Below, one piece after another: positions 30,027 to 40,760 of a DNA stretch of 64,000 bases. The first letter of the stretch is position 1; each line of letters begins with the position of its first letter. Where the stretch lies: NCBI GenBank assembly GCA_021292165.1, contig CM037879.1:113948359-114012358 (forward strand), written 5' to 3'. This DNA is from Shinisaurus crocodilurus. Lineage: Eukaryota > Chordata > Lepidosauria > Squamata > Shinisauridae. The translations under genes were made by a program, and so were the position numbers. Below the pieces are notes generated by a model. That model had not been told where the DNA came from. It did not search any database and saw only the letters and a list, made by a program, of their open reading frames with translations.

Positions 30027-31190
30027 TGTAAATGTATCTTGTTTGCCACATGGAAAGTAAATGTTTTCTGCTTCTTTCCCCCTTTACCTTAGTTGCCAGT
30101 TTAATGATGCCATTTGTCTATGAAAAATATAAATTGTTCATCTTCTTTTTTTAAGTTTATGTTTCTGCAGACTTCAATTCCTTTGGTTGCATCAGATAAG
30201 AGGGTGAACTCTATAAAAATAATGAACAAAAAAGAATTCTGTTCATATTGGAAATATATGGTGATGAGATACTCTTGAAAGGCAGCTATTTGAAGAGGTA
30301 TACAGATCTCATGTAGCTACTGAAATTGAAGATACTGGATTAAATTTAGCTCAGTCATTTTTAAAAAAATTAAAACACGAGCTCTTGGGCACCTATCCCC
30401 CCCACTACATTTTACCCTAAATGGGTGCAGAAGGGGGACAAACACAGGTGAAAAAAATGCATCTTTTCTCCCTTCAAGACAGCAGTTGCATGCTGATGAA
30501 ATGGTTTTGGTATGTGTGATCCACACAGCTGTCTCTCACAAAAAAAGATTATACTTCACAACACTGGTTTAATTTTTTTTATTTTCTGAAATAAGTGAAA
30601 TTCAAGTTCTTAATCTGCAACTGCTACATAGGTTTTGGGTTTCTTTTGTATAAATATAGCAACAGGCCAGCTAGGTATACACACTGAGTGTCCTATTGAC
30701 ACTATTTGTAGCTCTTTGTAAAGAATCCAATTGACTGAATTGACCCAGGTTATGATTAATAGTTTTTAAAGTCTGAGACAAATCAAAGTTCACCATAACA
30801 TATGCAAACTGTAATCATCCCTTGGGGGGCATTGAGTGAAGTTTGTTCTTTGAGCGTAGTCAGTACTTGATCCTCCTGATCCACAGATATGAGATATGCC
30901 AGTAATATGGAGGAAAGGAATTTCAGCCTCATTGCGAGTGTAAAGGTGGAAATGAAGAGTCAAGACAAGATAGGATTTAAATGGGCCACATTTATTGATA
31001 TTCAAGGACCTGCAAAGGGATGGAGAGCGGGTTACCCTAATCTGGCCCCCCTGGCCGGTACTGCTGTGCACATTGGGTGATGCATCCAAAACCGGAAGGG
31101 TGGCGCTGCATTTCACCACCGCCCCATTTTACACCATCACAGTGCTGGGAGGCCTTCTCAGTATTGTCTCCTCTTGGAGTCGCATGACAA
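30027..31190. other. Single-copy DNA, no gene seen
   Basis: No recognised repeat. Frames at 30790-31119 (antisense) and 30995-31504 (sense) cover the edge of the LTR at 31191 and show no domain. Confidence 0.4.
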
Positions 31191-31782
31191 TGTTGCAAAA
31201 ATGCTGTGAGTCCTTTCCCCAAAGAACTCAATTGCTCAGAGAAAGGGAAGCAGCACACACCAGCAGTGAGTTTTTCAAAGTTTTATTTCTGTGCAAAAAG
31301 GACCAGCTGGGGCGCGTGCCCAAATCAAAGCTGGACAAGGATCAGTGGGGCATACAAGCCTTCTTATACATTTTACAGCCATGGGTGGATCTTACTTTCA
31401 GCGAATCAAATACAATCATTAAACCGTGCCAACCAGTTAGATTCCGCTCCCCCTTTATGACGACAACCAATCAGATGTGTTTCTCTGAACATGGCAAGTT
31501 TTAATCTTTAGTTAGATAGATGGCCACCTGGCCATCTTCTTGGCTAAAGACGTGGTTTCTCATGACCTCTTAGGTCACCTAAGATATCAGGCCTGCTACT
31601 TTTGGTGAACATCTTATCACCCAAAGGGACCCTTCTCTCGCCTGTATTCTGGGATTTGGCACCCAGGAATAGGCTTTTGGGACTAGATAACAACTAAAGC
31701 GAAAACATGGCGGCTAAACATACAATTCAGCAAAGAATACAATACAATCAAAACAGACCTTCAAGGGTCTCTGTCTGGAACA
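31191..31782 (-). mobile_element. Solo LTR of an endogenous retrovirus-like element, antisense
   Basis: On the minus strand the repeat starts TGTTCCAGACAGAGACCC and ends TTTTTGCAACA (TG...CA). ACAA is duplicated at 31187-31190 and 31783-31786, a 4 bp duplication as made by gammaretrovirus-like (ERV1) integrases. In minus-strand order it has an ATTGG box near 31470, TATAAG at 31363-31368 and AATAAA at 31282-31287, the normal U3-R-U5 order. No coding remnant adjoins it. The 592 bp length is ordinary for such LTRs. The TG...CA edges allow a shift of a few bases. Confidence 0.7.
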
Positions 31783-31960
31783 ACAACGTAGATAAACAAA
31801 GCAGGTGCAGTGGCACATGGTATGCGGGCAGAATCTAGGTCAACTAACGGGGTGCAACACAGTTCATGGGGCTTCTGGACCTTTTGTCCTGTGTGAGGAC
31901 TGTGTGAAAGCTGGACTGACCCGGGTTCAAAAGCTTCCCTAGCCAGTGACCCTCAGTCCC

Positions 31961-32420
31961 TGTCACGCAGACGGAAGGAGGAGATAACAGCCGTTAATAA
32001 AGATTAAAGAGTTTATTTGTAAGACCCAATTACATGGGATTAAGGCAAGCAATGCATCTCTTACTCACTACATGATTGCAGATACAAATCCAAGACCCCA
32101 GTGGTAAGGCTGAGATGAAGTGAAGTGACTGACTTGAAGCAGAAGTCCAGAACAAGAGACAGAAGCCAGGAAGTCAAGTGGAGAAGCTGTCAACAAGTGT
32201 GTCAGTCTTTATACCCCTAGACCCTGTACCTATAAATAGAATATTACTCACCAGTCATATAACCTATTCATCACAACATGTTTATCCCAAATTTGTCCCA
32301 AGGTTGCTGAGTCATATCACCTTGAGACTATGTCTGGTGACTGAAGACCTTGTGTACTTCACCTCAAGAGACATCCTCCAGGTCAGGTGACAATCTTCGT
32401 TCTGCCCACTATGCAAAACC
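31961..32420 (-). mobile_element. Possible second, unrelated LTR (antisense), boundaries open
   Basis: The minus strand shows TATAAAG at about 32210, AATAAA at about 32030-32035 and a terminal GCGTGACA, in the order expected of an LTR. I could not find the matching TG end or a target duplication, so both the call and the right limit are tentative. Confidence 0.3.
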
Positions 32421-35299
32421 TAACAGACTGTTCCCTAATGTCACTTTTGCTGGTCAGGGATGCTGGGTCTTGCAGGACCTTTCTGTCTGTCTAAATTGCA
32501 GGAATTGGGTCTTCTGTGCAGCTTTCTAACTCAGACTTCTGTCATGCTAAGTTACACTGGTCTTTTGGCATTTCAGACTTGAAACTGGGACCTTTTTCTG
32601 AAGGCAGGTGACTTCTGGGAATCTTTGTGTGCAAGGCAGGTGCCTTGTTGCTGAGCTTCTGTGTGGCCTATGTGAATGGGCAATGCCTCTCACACCTGGG
32701 GTCTGGCTGGGTCATTATTATGATCATTCATTATTATTATTATGATTTCATTTCATTTCATTTATTTCATTTATATGCCCTTCATTTTGCCCTTCGTTTG
32801 CTTGGCAACAGCTCTTCTGTATCTTATTTACTAGCAGGTGAAGCATGAAAGGTCTATTGTTCAAAGTATCTCTTCGGCCAGTCAGAGACATTCTTAAGAA
32901 GTACTTATTCTGGGCGCATGGCCAACTAACTGATAACACCTCTGCAGGCGGCCGGAAAAGCTGTGTGTGTACGTCTGTGTGTCTGACTTGCTTGTTTGCA
33001 AGAATGAAGCTAGTGATTTCTATGCATGGGCCTGTCTACACGTGAAAGCTAGGCAGGAGCTTTCTGTACATGCCTTGGGTCTATTTTTCTCTAACAACAA
33101 CCAGCTGGTGAGGTACGAAGGCCTCACAGGTGGTCCTGATCCCCAACAGACTGAGTGTAAGGACACAGCAACGTGAAGCCTCAGACATCACCTGTCACCT
33201 AAAAGGTGAGGTGAGTAACATAGGTGAGCTGTGAAAGGACAAAGAAGCTGTGGGTGGGGTGACTGGGCCTAATATCGGCCCGTGCTGCCCCACCCCTTAT
33301 ACCTGTATTGGCCCCTATGCAATCAGGTGAGTCTCTCCTCTATTCCCCCCACTCACAAAATTCTCCCTGCCCACAGCTGCGTGTGTTTCAGGGGAAGAGG
33401 ATTCCCCTTCTTCCATATTGTGCTAGCTTAAGATGTGAGATCCAAAGATCAGTACAGGATTTTTTAAAAAAATACTGCAGTGACTCTGAGACTGAACTTG
33501 GGATGTTGGCCTGAAAGGTGCCATTGGGCGTGACTACCTGATTGGTTAGAGAGATACCAATCTGTCACTACATCCTGTTGTGCAAGACCTAATTGGCATA
33601 ATAAAGTTCCATTTTGTTCCAGAGGTTCCAACCAGAACTGCTTCTCTGTTCCAGACGGGTGGAGCTAGAGCAGAGAAGGGGCCAGATACAGAGATGTGTA
33701 CCAGGAGTACAGCTGAGCTCTGTGCGTACTAATTTAACTGCCCATTGCACTGGTTTAAAGCCTCTCCAGATTTACGTTTAAAAGATCCTACTTTGCTCTC
33801 TTCTCATGCTGGGTATGTAATGCTGGTTCAAGGTCACTTTGTGCTACAAAAATATGTTGCTTTGGGTGAATGTGAATAATAGATAAACTGATAATGTTCA
33901 CAGATCTTCTCGGTGATCACTGTAAACTAGTAAAGGCTAAGGCAATTGCTGAAGTGTTGTGTTCAAGGTTATTTGACTAGTAAAATCAATTTCTTATCCC
34001 ATTCTGCCTTCATTGTTCTCTAACAGATTAAGGAGAATACCTGGCAGGATCAGTTCCTCTACCTGCTGGAAACTAGTGTAAGTAGCTGCTAAATTTCTTG
34101 CAGGTAGGGTGCTGCGACTGACTACTGATCTTTTGCTACTGTGCCTTAGCATTAAGTCACTATCTCCTGCTAAAATCCTTTGAAAAGTTAATGAAATTCC
34201 AAACATGAAGAAAAAAAAATCTGCGCTTTCACTTACTCTGATTTTAAACATGGAGGTTCTCAGCTGAAACCAAATGAATTAATCCATGTGTATATACCTG
34301 AGAAAATGAGATAGAATTTGGCTTCCTTCAAATACAAATGGCAGATTCACCCATTTGCAAATTATTTTTAAAAATCCCTTATTTAGGGTGTGCACAGCAT
34401 ATCAAAGTAAGCAGTTTCTATATACCAATCAGGTGGCAAATTACAGGGGGAAATAAATAAAAATGAATACTTAGACACTCTGCCAGGCCTGTGGCCCAGA
34501 ATAAAGTGGCTGTCAAGTTTTATTTCAGCTTCTGCATATATGAAACATATATAGAAAAGCTAATTGACAAGAGGTGTACAAATATTGTAATCACTTGAGA
34601 GACAAAATGAAAACAAAAGATCTAGGCCTCAGTGATATTAATGTCTCTGCCAAGGTTGGTTTCTGAATGTAATATTTATGCATTATTTCAATGCACCAAG
34701 CTGTATTTCCAAGGCAGTGCACAGGAGTTAGCAAATAATAAGATTTGTTCATAAGAGTCCCAAAAAGGGGCTTTGGACTATTACCCTATCAAGTGCATTT
34801 GATGATGGCACTAAATCTACACACAGTTAACATTGTCTTTTGAATAAATATGAGTATTAGGCATCCTTAAAGCACCATATATGGCTTTAGATGCACAGCG
34901 ATAGGCTATGTGGCTGAGTAAATTATTACATGAAAGAAGCTTGAAGGGGGCATGGCAGGAGATTTTCTTTTTGCTTCGTTTCAGTTGTCAGTATTAGCAT
35001 ATTTTGATATAAACCAAACTAAAAATGCAAAAGCAAGTAGATATTGAGTGAAAGATCTCCCTTCTCCATTTTGGATAAGATACTCTGGCTCTTTTTTACA
35101 GGGTTCTTCATGTTTTTGAGCTCATAGTACATCTGGAAATGTGGGAAATTATCATGGGCATCACCAATAGATGGCTGCCATGAAAGGACCTGCCTAGTCC
35201 CAAAGGACAAGAAACGTCCTCAATAAACTGCGTAGAAGGCAGAGGTTGGTTTGAGTCCTAAATACTAAACCACATATTTTCCCCCACCTAGCACAATGT
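32421..35299. other. Single-copy DNA, no gene seen
   Basis: No recognised transposon ends. A (TTTCA)n / TTATT tract is at about 32724-32775. Frames at 32627, 32845, 33308 and 33994 show no domain. The stretch 33600-35250 is AT-rich and unremarkable. Confidence 0.4.
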
Positions 35300-35705
35300 A
35301 AGAACATAAGAAGAGCCCTGCTGGATCAGACCAAGGGTCCATCTAGTCCAGCATTCTGTTCACACAGTGGCCAGCCAGCTGCCCATGGGAAACTCTCAAG
35401 CAGGACATGAGTGCAACAGCACCTTCCTGCCCATGTTACACAGAAACTGGTGTACATAGGCATACTGCCATTGATACTGGAGGTAGCATATAGCCATCAG
35501 GACTAGTAGCCATTGATAGCCTTATCCTCCATGAATTTGCCCCAACACCTTTTAAAGCCATCCAAATTGGTGGCCATCACTATATCTTGTGATAGCAAAT
35601 TCCAGTTTGACTGTGCGCTGTTTGAAGAAGTATGTCCTATTGTCTTTCCTGAATCTCCCATCAATCAGCTTCATGGGATGACCCGTTTGGGTTCTTGTAT
35701 TATGA
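35300..35705 (-). mobile_element. CR1-clade LINE 3' end, antisense
   Basis: On the plus strand it begins AGAACATAAGAAGAGCCCTG and runs through CATCTAGTCCAGCATTCTG. The reverse strand still encodes GHPMKLIDGRFRKDNRTYFFKQRTVKLEF, the C-terminal CR1-clade motif. Same family as 27653 and 48100. Confidence 0.8.
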
Positions 35706-36393
35706 GCAACAAAATGCCAAGAGTTCCCTGCCCCCAGCCTTGCTGGTGGGTAGGGTGGTGCTCTTTTGCACTTGGCCCTAAGAGGGTTCCGGCTGCAAGA
35801 CTTAGGTGCTAGGCACAGAGGGGTTGAGCTGCACATTTCAAAGTGCCACTGCGTTTCATTTTAGAACCATGTGGGAATTCTTTTTCTTTTGCTGATGCCA
35901 CTCTAACTTGCTGATGCTTGCAGGGCAGATTTCAGTGTAGATTAGGTTGGCAGGTACAGTGCAGGGTTTAAGGGAAGGAATGCTGAAGTCAACATTTGAT
36001 GAGCATTGTTCAAGCTGATGGGAGGCTTCCTCAGACCTGCCCATTTCAAGGCTGTGAGGTAAGAAGTAGTCCTTCACTTGGGGCTTGCCTGATTCGCCGG
36101 AGCAAAGCCACAAGGTCTAAGTGGAGAGTGTGGGTAGTCCCCCTTTAGAACTTAAAGGTGCAAGCTACGAGGGGCCTTGGGTAGGTGAAAGGATAGTCAT
36201 TCCATTGGTTCTGAGCCTGCAGAGCTTGCCCCCAGAGATTTGGGGAGTAGAAGAGCAGCTCCTCTATCACAGCCAGCCCCACAGATAACCCACACTGGAA
36301 GGCGGGAGTTATTTATGTTAGGCAATTTGCCCATTGCAGATGCCTCAGCTGAAATGAGTTTAATACAGCTGTTTCTCTTTTAATCCCATCAAA
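35706..36393. other. Single-copy DNA, no gene seen
   Basis: Frames at 35552-35836 and 35856-36113 run through the edge of the LINE or lack any domain. Confidence 0.4.
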
Positions 36394-37002
36394 CTGGGAT
36401 GGCTCCTTGTGATCCTCAAAAAAGAGGACATTCATCACCCAAAAAGAGGACACTGGTCTGCATAAAATGTTCATATGCTAATTAATATGTATCAATACAA
36501 ATTTAGAAATTATTATAATGTAAATAGAAATATAGTATCTAGGGGTGGGCGACTCGCCCACCACCCGACTTGTGGCATGCTCGGCGAGCACTGCCGCTGT
36601 TTCTGCCATGCTGGGCTGAGAGCAAGCGGCAGCTGAGGCACTCGCTGGACTTCCGGGTACCCAGCGCTACTTTGTTTATGTAGAAAATAGCATAAGATAC
36701 GTTTAAAGTGGCTGCAATTTGCATAACCTGCACAGATTGTGGCCGTTTTTAATGTATCTTACACCATTTTCTACTTAAACAACGTAGTGCCGGGAACCCA
36801 GAAGTTGCTTCCCTGGCTTGGCTCATGAGAACACAAGGCAAGCCGGGGCAGCAGGTAGGGCGAGCGGAGCTCAGGGGTCGAGCCCAGCGAGTTCGCTTGA
36901 CTTCCACCCCCCAATCGAGCTCCGCACACATCCCTAACTGTATATCTCACCATAGTGTGGAAGACTGTGACCAGGGGACCTGTGTGCTGGCACCTCCAAG
37001 TA
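36394..37002 (+). mobile_element. hAT-like repeat with AGGGTGGCCA / AAAGAGGACA ends, copy 1 (interrupted, truncated)
   Basis: Starts TGGGATGGCTCCTTGTG, then AAAAAAGAGGACA, GCATAAAATGTTCATATGC and AAATTATTATAATGTAAAT. After the hAT element at 36540-36938 it continues with ATATCTCACCATAGTG and GGAAGACTGTGACCAGG, where it stops against a tRNA-related SINE. Fuller copies are at 46611 (sense) and 60701 (antisense). This is a non-coding MITE-like family. Confidence 0.65.
36540..36938. mobile_element. hAT-like fold-back element (TAGGGGTGGGC ends)
   Basis: A 399 bp element with ends TAGGGGTGGGCGACTCGC and, in reverse, TAGGGATGTGTGCGGAG. The middle is a long palindrome: GGGTACCCAGCGCTAC..TTGTTTATGTAGAAAAT on one side and its mirror (ATTTTCTACTTAAACAACGTAG..GGGAACCC) on the other. 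It splits the repeat at 36394. No exact 8 bp duplication is visible. Its right half recurs inverted at 38549-38668. Confidence 0.75.
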
Positions 37003-37248
37003 GGGAGGGAAGTTCTCCTACTGGAAACCCTGGAGAGTCGCTGCCAGTCAGTGTCGACAATACTGGGCTAGATGGACCAATGGTTGGAATCAGTATAAGG
37101 CAGCTTCCTATGTTCCTATTCTATAAGAAATGAAGTGTGATCATCCCTAATCTCACATCTGCTATCGAGTAGAATAAAGTCAACCCATTCTATAAGAAAT
37201 GCAGTACCTCTGATGTTATCACCTTAGCATAAAGCAGAATTTGGTTGT
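36828..37248 (+). repeat. Inverted duplication, arm 1
   Basis: This segment is repeated in reverse orientation at 38249-38668. The arm is composite: right half of the hAT-like element, tail of the AAAGAGGACA repeat, a tRNA-related SINE fragment, then about 130 bp of sequence not seen elsewhere here. All three internal junctions are shared by both arms, so the arms arose by duplication of one finished composite, not by independent insertions. Confidence 0.8.
37003..37120 (+). mobile_element. tRNA-related SINE fragment (in arm 1)
   Basis: Runs from GCACCTCCAAGTAGGGAGGG to GTATAAGGCAGCTTCC. The reverse-strand order GGAAGCTGCC..GGTCCAT..CTCTCCAGGGTTTCC is that of a squamate SINE family whose head resembles tRNA-Ala. 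The tRNA head itself is absent in this truncated copy. See 50985 and 55137 for copies retaining the tRNA-like block. Confidence 0.65.
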
Positions 37249-38248
37249 GCTAATGGACTCTTTGCTAGTATTTTTTAAACTGCACATCTAAAGCTATTTC
37301 TGATCCAAAATAAATAACAGACAATGTAAATTGTGAAGACTCATCGTCAAAAATATATATGATTTCAGCAAAAGATTGCAGCGTATTGCTTTAGAAGACA
37401 CTGTCCACCCTGCCCCCAGAAAAGAAAAAGTATCCCAAGCTGATATGCTGTGTTGTAGCACAAAACATCTAGTTGTGTCAATCACATCTAATGGAAGGTA
37501 ATAAGATGTGACCACTCTAATGTGATGAGTTGCAGTCTTGCACCAGGGGAACTTTAACCAAAAAAAAAAGGAGAAAGGAATGTGATTTCTTGGAAACTGA
37601 GCTTAAATAAAAGCAGTTTCAATCAAACCTCACATTCAGGCAATGGAGCAAAACAATGATTTGGCATTTTAGGAACAGCTGCTAAAACATCCTGCCTGGT
37701 TCACAGCTGCATCCAATAAGTTCTAGCATCGTTCAGGAAATGGAACTCAAAAGAAGGGGAAGCTTGAGAGCTTCAACACTGAAAGCTTCTCTTCCTTCAA
37801 GTCTCTTACATGACCATTTAATGCAAACTCTGTCAAGGAGAGACCTCTAAACACCTTAGTTTTTGCCTGCATGTGAATTCCGATCTTTTCAGTTTTGAAT
37901 TGCATACATCTGAGGTCTTCTTGACTGTCTATCACTCAGTGGAACCTGATGGCTAATCTGACTGGGGAGGGGGTGAAGGACAGGTCAGCAGAGGTGGAGC
38001 GAAGGGGGTCACAGGAGGTGGTGCCAAGGGGTCACAGGAGGCAGAACAGTCTTTGAATCCCCAACAGCCAGCAACCCATACCACAGAAAGGAAGAACCGG
38101 GACACATGAACTTTAAGACTGTATGTGCAAAGAAGGGGGTGCGGAAATCACAGCCACACAAAAGCATCTCTTTGGACCCACATTCTCTTGTTCCGGAAAC
38201 AACTCCCATTCCAATTAGAATCATGAATGAACAGTGGGGGGGGGGTGT
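37249..38248. other. Spacer of the inverted duplication
   Basis: About 1.0 kb between the arms; no recognised repeat or gene. Frames at 37294, 37747 and 38009 (antisense) are without domain. Confidence 0.45.
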
Positions 38249-38668
38249 CACACAACAAATCTGCTTGTGCTAAGGGGATAACATCAGAGGTACTGCATTA
38301 CTTATAGAATGGGTTGACTTTATTCTACTTGATAGCAGATGTTTAGGGATGATCACACTTCATTTCTTATAGAATAGGAATATAGGAAGCTGCCTTACAC
38401 TGAGTCAGACCATTGGTCCATCTCTAGCCCAGTATTGTCGACACTGACTGGCAGCGACTCTCCAGGGTTTCCAGTAGGAGAACTTCCCTCCCTACTTGGA
38501 GGTGCCAGCACACAGGTCCCCTGGTCACAGTCTTCCACGCTATGGTGAGATGACTTAGGGATGTGTGTGGAGCTCGATTGGTGGGTGGAAGTCCCGCTAA
38601 CTCGCCGGGTTTGACCCCCCCCAAGCTCCACTTGCCCTACGTGCTTCCCCAGCTCGCCTCGCGTTCTT
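38249..38668 (-). repeat. Inverted duplication, arm 2
   Basis: The reverse complement matches 36828-37248 throughout. It begins in the otherwise unseen sequence (ACACAACAAATCTGC), passes the SINE fragment (38386-38505) and the GTCACAGTCTTCC junction, and stops inside the hAT-like element about 120 bp from its TAGGGATGTGTGTGG end. Arm 1 retains the complete hAT element, so arm 1 is the more likely source. Confidence 0.8.
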
Positions 38669-38837
38669 GATGTGCTCTCTCATACACATGCACTCTCAAG
38701 AAAGACATAGTCTAATTCACTGCCTCACTCAGATGCAACAGCCAAACAGGACTCACACACACATTCCCACAGCTGGCCCAAGACGTTTCGCCGCCTGAGG
38801 AGGACCTGCGAATGCCTCCCATTTCTCATGGGATGAT

Positions 38838-38935
38838 CTGGGCCAGTCAATACCTCTCAGCCTAACCTACCTGACAGGATTGCTATGAGGGTAAAAATGG
38901 GGAGGAAAGGCCAAACATAAATGTAATAAAATGAA
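38838..38935 (+). mobile_element. tRNA-derived SINE (Sauria-like), old 3' fragment
   Basis: GATCTGGGCCAGTCAATACC, CTCAGCCTAACCTACCTGACAG and a tail GGAAAGGCCAAACATAAATGTAATAAA match the 3' part of the family at 16482 with more divergence. Confidence 0.65.
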
Positions 38936-39244
38936 GTGAATAATTTTATACTAGAAAAACATAATTGTTTTACACTATGTTCGTAATAAACCTTCCTAGC
39001 CTGTAAAATGGCCATCTGTGCATTGCGTTACTGTGTACACATATTTGCATGCATGTGCACTAGAGATGAGAAGCATCCTGTACTCCACTTGGATATTTAT
39101 CTTACACAGACCCTGGGGAGGTTGCCTGAAGACTGACACTAACTTTATAATTCATATTAAACATTAAAAATTTGTAAAACATCCCCATGCTTCTCATATG
39201 CCCCACCCATATGCCTCCATCTTCTGCATGAACATCAGTTCATT

Positions 39245-39419
39245 GACTGGGTTCACACAACTCGATAAGCCATGGTCGCTTCTAAGCCAGGGGCAGGTTG
39301 TCATGTTGTCTGAAACCAGCCAGAGTGGCTTGAACCCTCTCTGGCTGGGTTCAGACAACTCAACAAGCCACCCCTGGCTTAGAAGCCACCATGGCTTATC
39401 ATGTTGTGTGAACCCAGTC
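39245..39419. mobile_element. Hairpin MITE with ~85 bp arms
   Basis: Nearly the whole 175 bp element is one inverted repeat. The left arm starts GACTGGGTTCACACAACTCG and the mirrored right arm GACTGGGTTCACACAACATG; both carry AAGCCATGG and CTTCTAAGCCAGGGG, and an inner CCAGCCAGAGTGGCTTGAACC / AACCCTCTCTGGCTGG turn. It belongs with the GGGTTCAGACAACA ends at 13876 and 17340. Confidence 0.8.
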
Positions 39420-39429
39420 ACAGAAACCT

Positions 39430-40080
39430 TATTAGTAGCAAAAAAACAACGAAGAAATTATCTTGTGGCACCTTAAAGAATAACACATTTATTCCGGCAT
39501 ATGTTTTGGTGGACTATAGCCCACTATCAGATGCATGGGTACTATGGGGATTTTCAGGTTTTTATATTATATGTATGGTGTGTGTGGGGGGGGCAGGGGC
39601 TTATAAACAGTGAGGTCAGAAGGAAATTCAGTGAAGGAAATGAAGGTTAGTATCCTTCTTTCCATGGAATACTTCACAGTCCTATTCCCCCACCCCTGTA
39701 TTTCCCTTTAAAGAAATGATGAACAAAAATAACCCAACCCACTAGCCGACTACATGACGACTCTGGACTACACTGCAGTGATGCCATACACTAGTATACC
39801 TCCCAATAATATGGGTATAACAACTATAGACTACTTGCAGTCATAGTAAGACACAGCAGCAAGTTTTCAGAACATTCAAAACCCACCCTTTTGCATCTTG
39901 TAACAGCAGCAATAGTTATAATCATCCACGCAAAAGCACTCCTTTGAAGCCACATTTTTTTTTTCATTCCAACAACAAGCGACATTGCACAGAGAAGGAA
40001 GCCGAATAAACTGTCTTTGAAATCATGAGTGCCAAGTGTGTGCAGGGTGGGGAGAAGAATCAGACAACACAACCCAGTTC
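39430..40080. other. Single-copy DNA, no gene seen
   Basis: Nothing recognised. A hint of retroelement-like text near 39455-39545 (CTTGTGGCACCTTAAAGAAT) is too short to place. Confidence 0.4.
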
Positions 40081-40539
40081 TAGGGATGTAACCGCTCGCC
40101 TTGAGCGGGCGTAGCGGGCCGAAATTGGCCCTGCTCACGCTCACCCGAGGCGAGCGAGCCTTACTGGGCCCCGGGCCCCGCTCGCTTCTCTGTGACGAGC
40201 CGCCTGCGCCCGCTGGGATAGTCCCATCGCGTCACTCCCGGCTGGCTGGAAGTGAGGTGACGGGACCCTGCGCCGGCGCGCCGGGACCCCGCACTGCATC
40301 TTTTCCATAGAAACCAGGGCAACAGGGCTACGCAGAGCAAGGGCCCGACGCGCCGGCATAGGGTCCTGTCACATCACTTCCAGCCAGCCGGGAGTGACGC
40401 GATGGGACTGTCCCGGCGGGCGCAGGTGGCTCAAGTGGCATGGAGAATTGCTCTGCGCTGCTGAGAATCGAGCAGCGGGGACCCCCGCCGCAGAGAGGCG
40501 AGGCAGGGCAGGCCTCTCCCAGGTACGTGTACATCGCTA
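40081..40539. mobile_element. CpG-rich fold-back hAT-like element, copy B
   Basis: A 459 bp element with ends TAGGGATGTAACCGCTCGCC and, in reverse, TAGCGATGTACACG. The interior contains TCGCGTCACTCCCGGC / GCCGGGAGTGACGCGA mirrored pairs, GCGCCGGCGCGCCGGG, and one side of the inner core (GAAACCAGGGCAACAGGGC) whose mirror is degraded. No clear target duplication. Frames on both strands here are compositional. Confidence 0.7.
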
Positions 40540-40588
40540 CCACACAAAAGTTTGCACAGACGCACGCACACACACACACACCACAAGA

Positions 40589-40592
<4 letters not shown>

Positions 40593-40629
<37 letters not shown>
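40593..40629. repeat. (CA)n microsatellite
   Basis: About 18 CA units, preceded by a shorter CA run at 40568-40581. Spurious Thr/His-rich and Val/Cys-rich frames cross it. Confidence 0.9.
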
Positions 40630-40630
<1 letters not shown>

Positions 40631-40671
40631 AAGACCTTTACGCAGAGAGATACATCTGTCCCCTTTCCTTA

Positions 40672-40760
40672 GGGCTTCAATCCTATGGATGCTTACATGG
40701 GAGTAAGTCCCATTGAATTCAGTGAGACTTACTTCTTAGTAGACCTACATAGGATTGCTC
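40672..40760. mobile_element. Palindromic MITE (CAATCCTATG / CATAGGATTG)
   Basis: GGGCTTCAATCCTATGGATG and ACCTACATAGGATTGC are the inverted ends; GGAGTAAGTCCCATTGAATT pairs with TTCAGTGAGACTTACTTC. Same family as 29925. Confidence 0.7.

Noticed and set aside
40440..40706. His/Thr-rich frame
   Set aside because: Translation of the (CA)n microsatellite and of the end of the GC-rich element.
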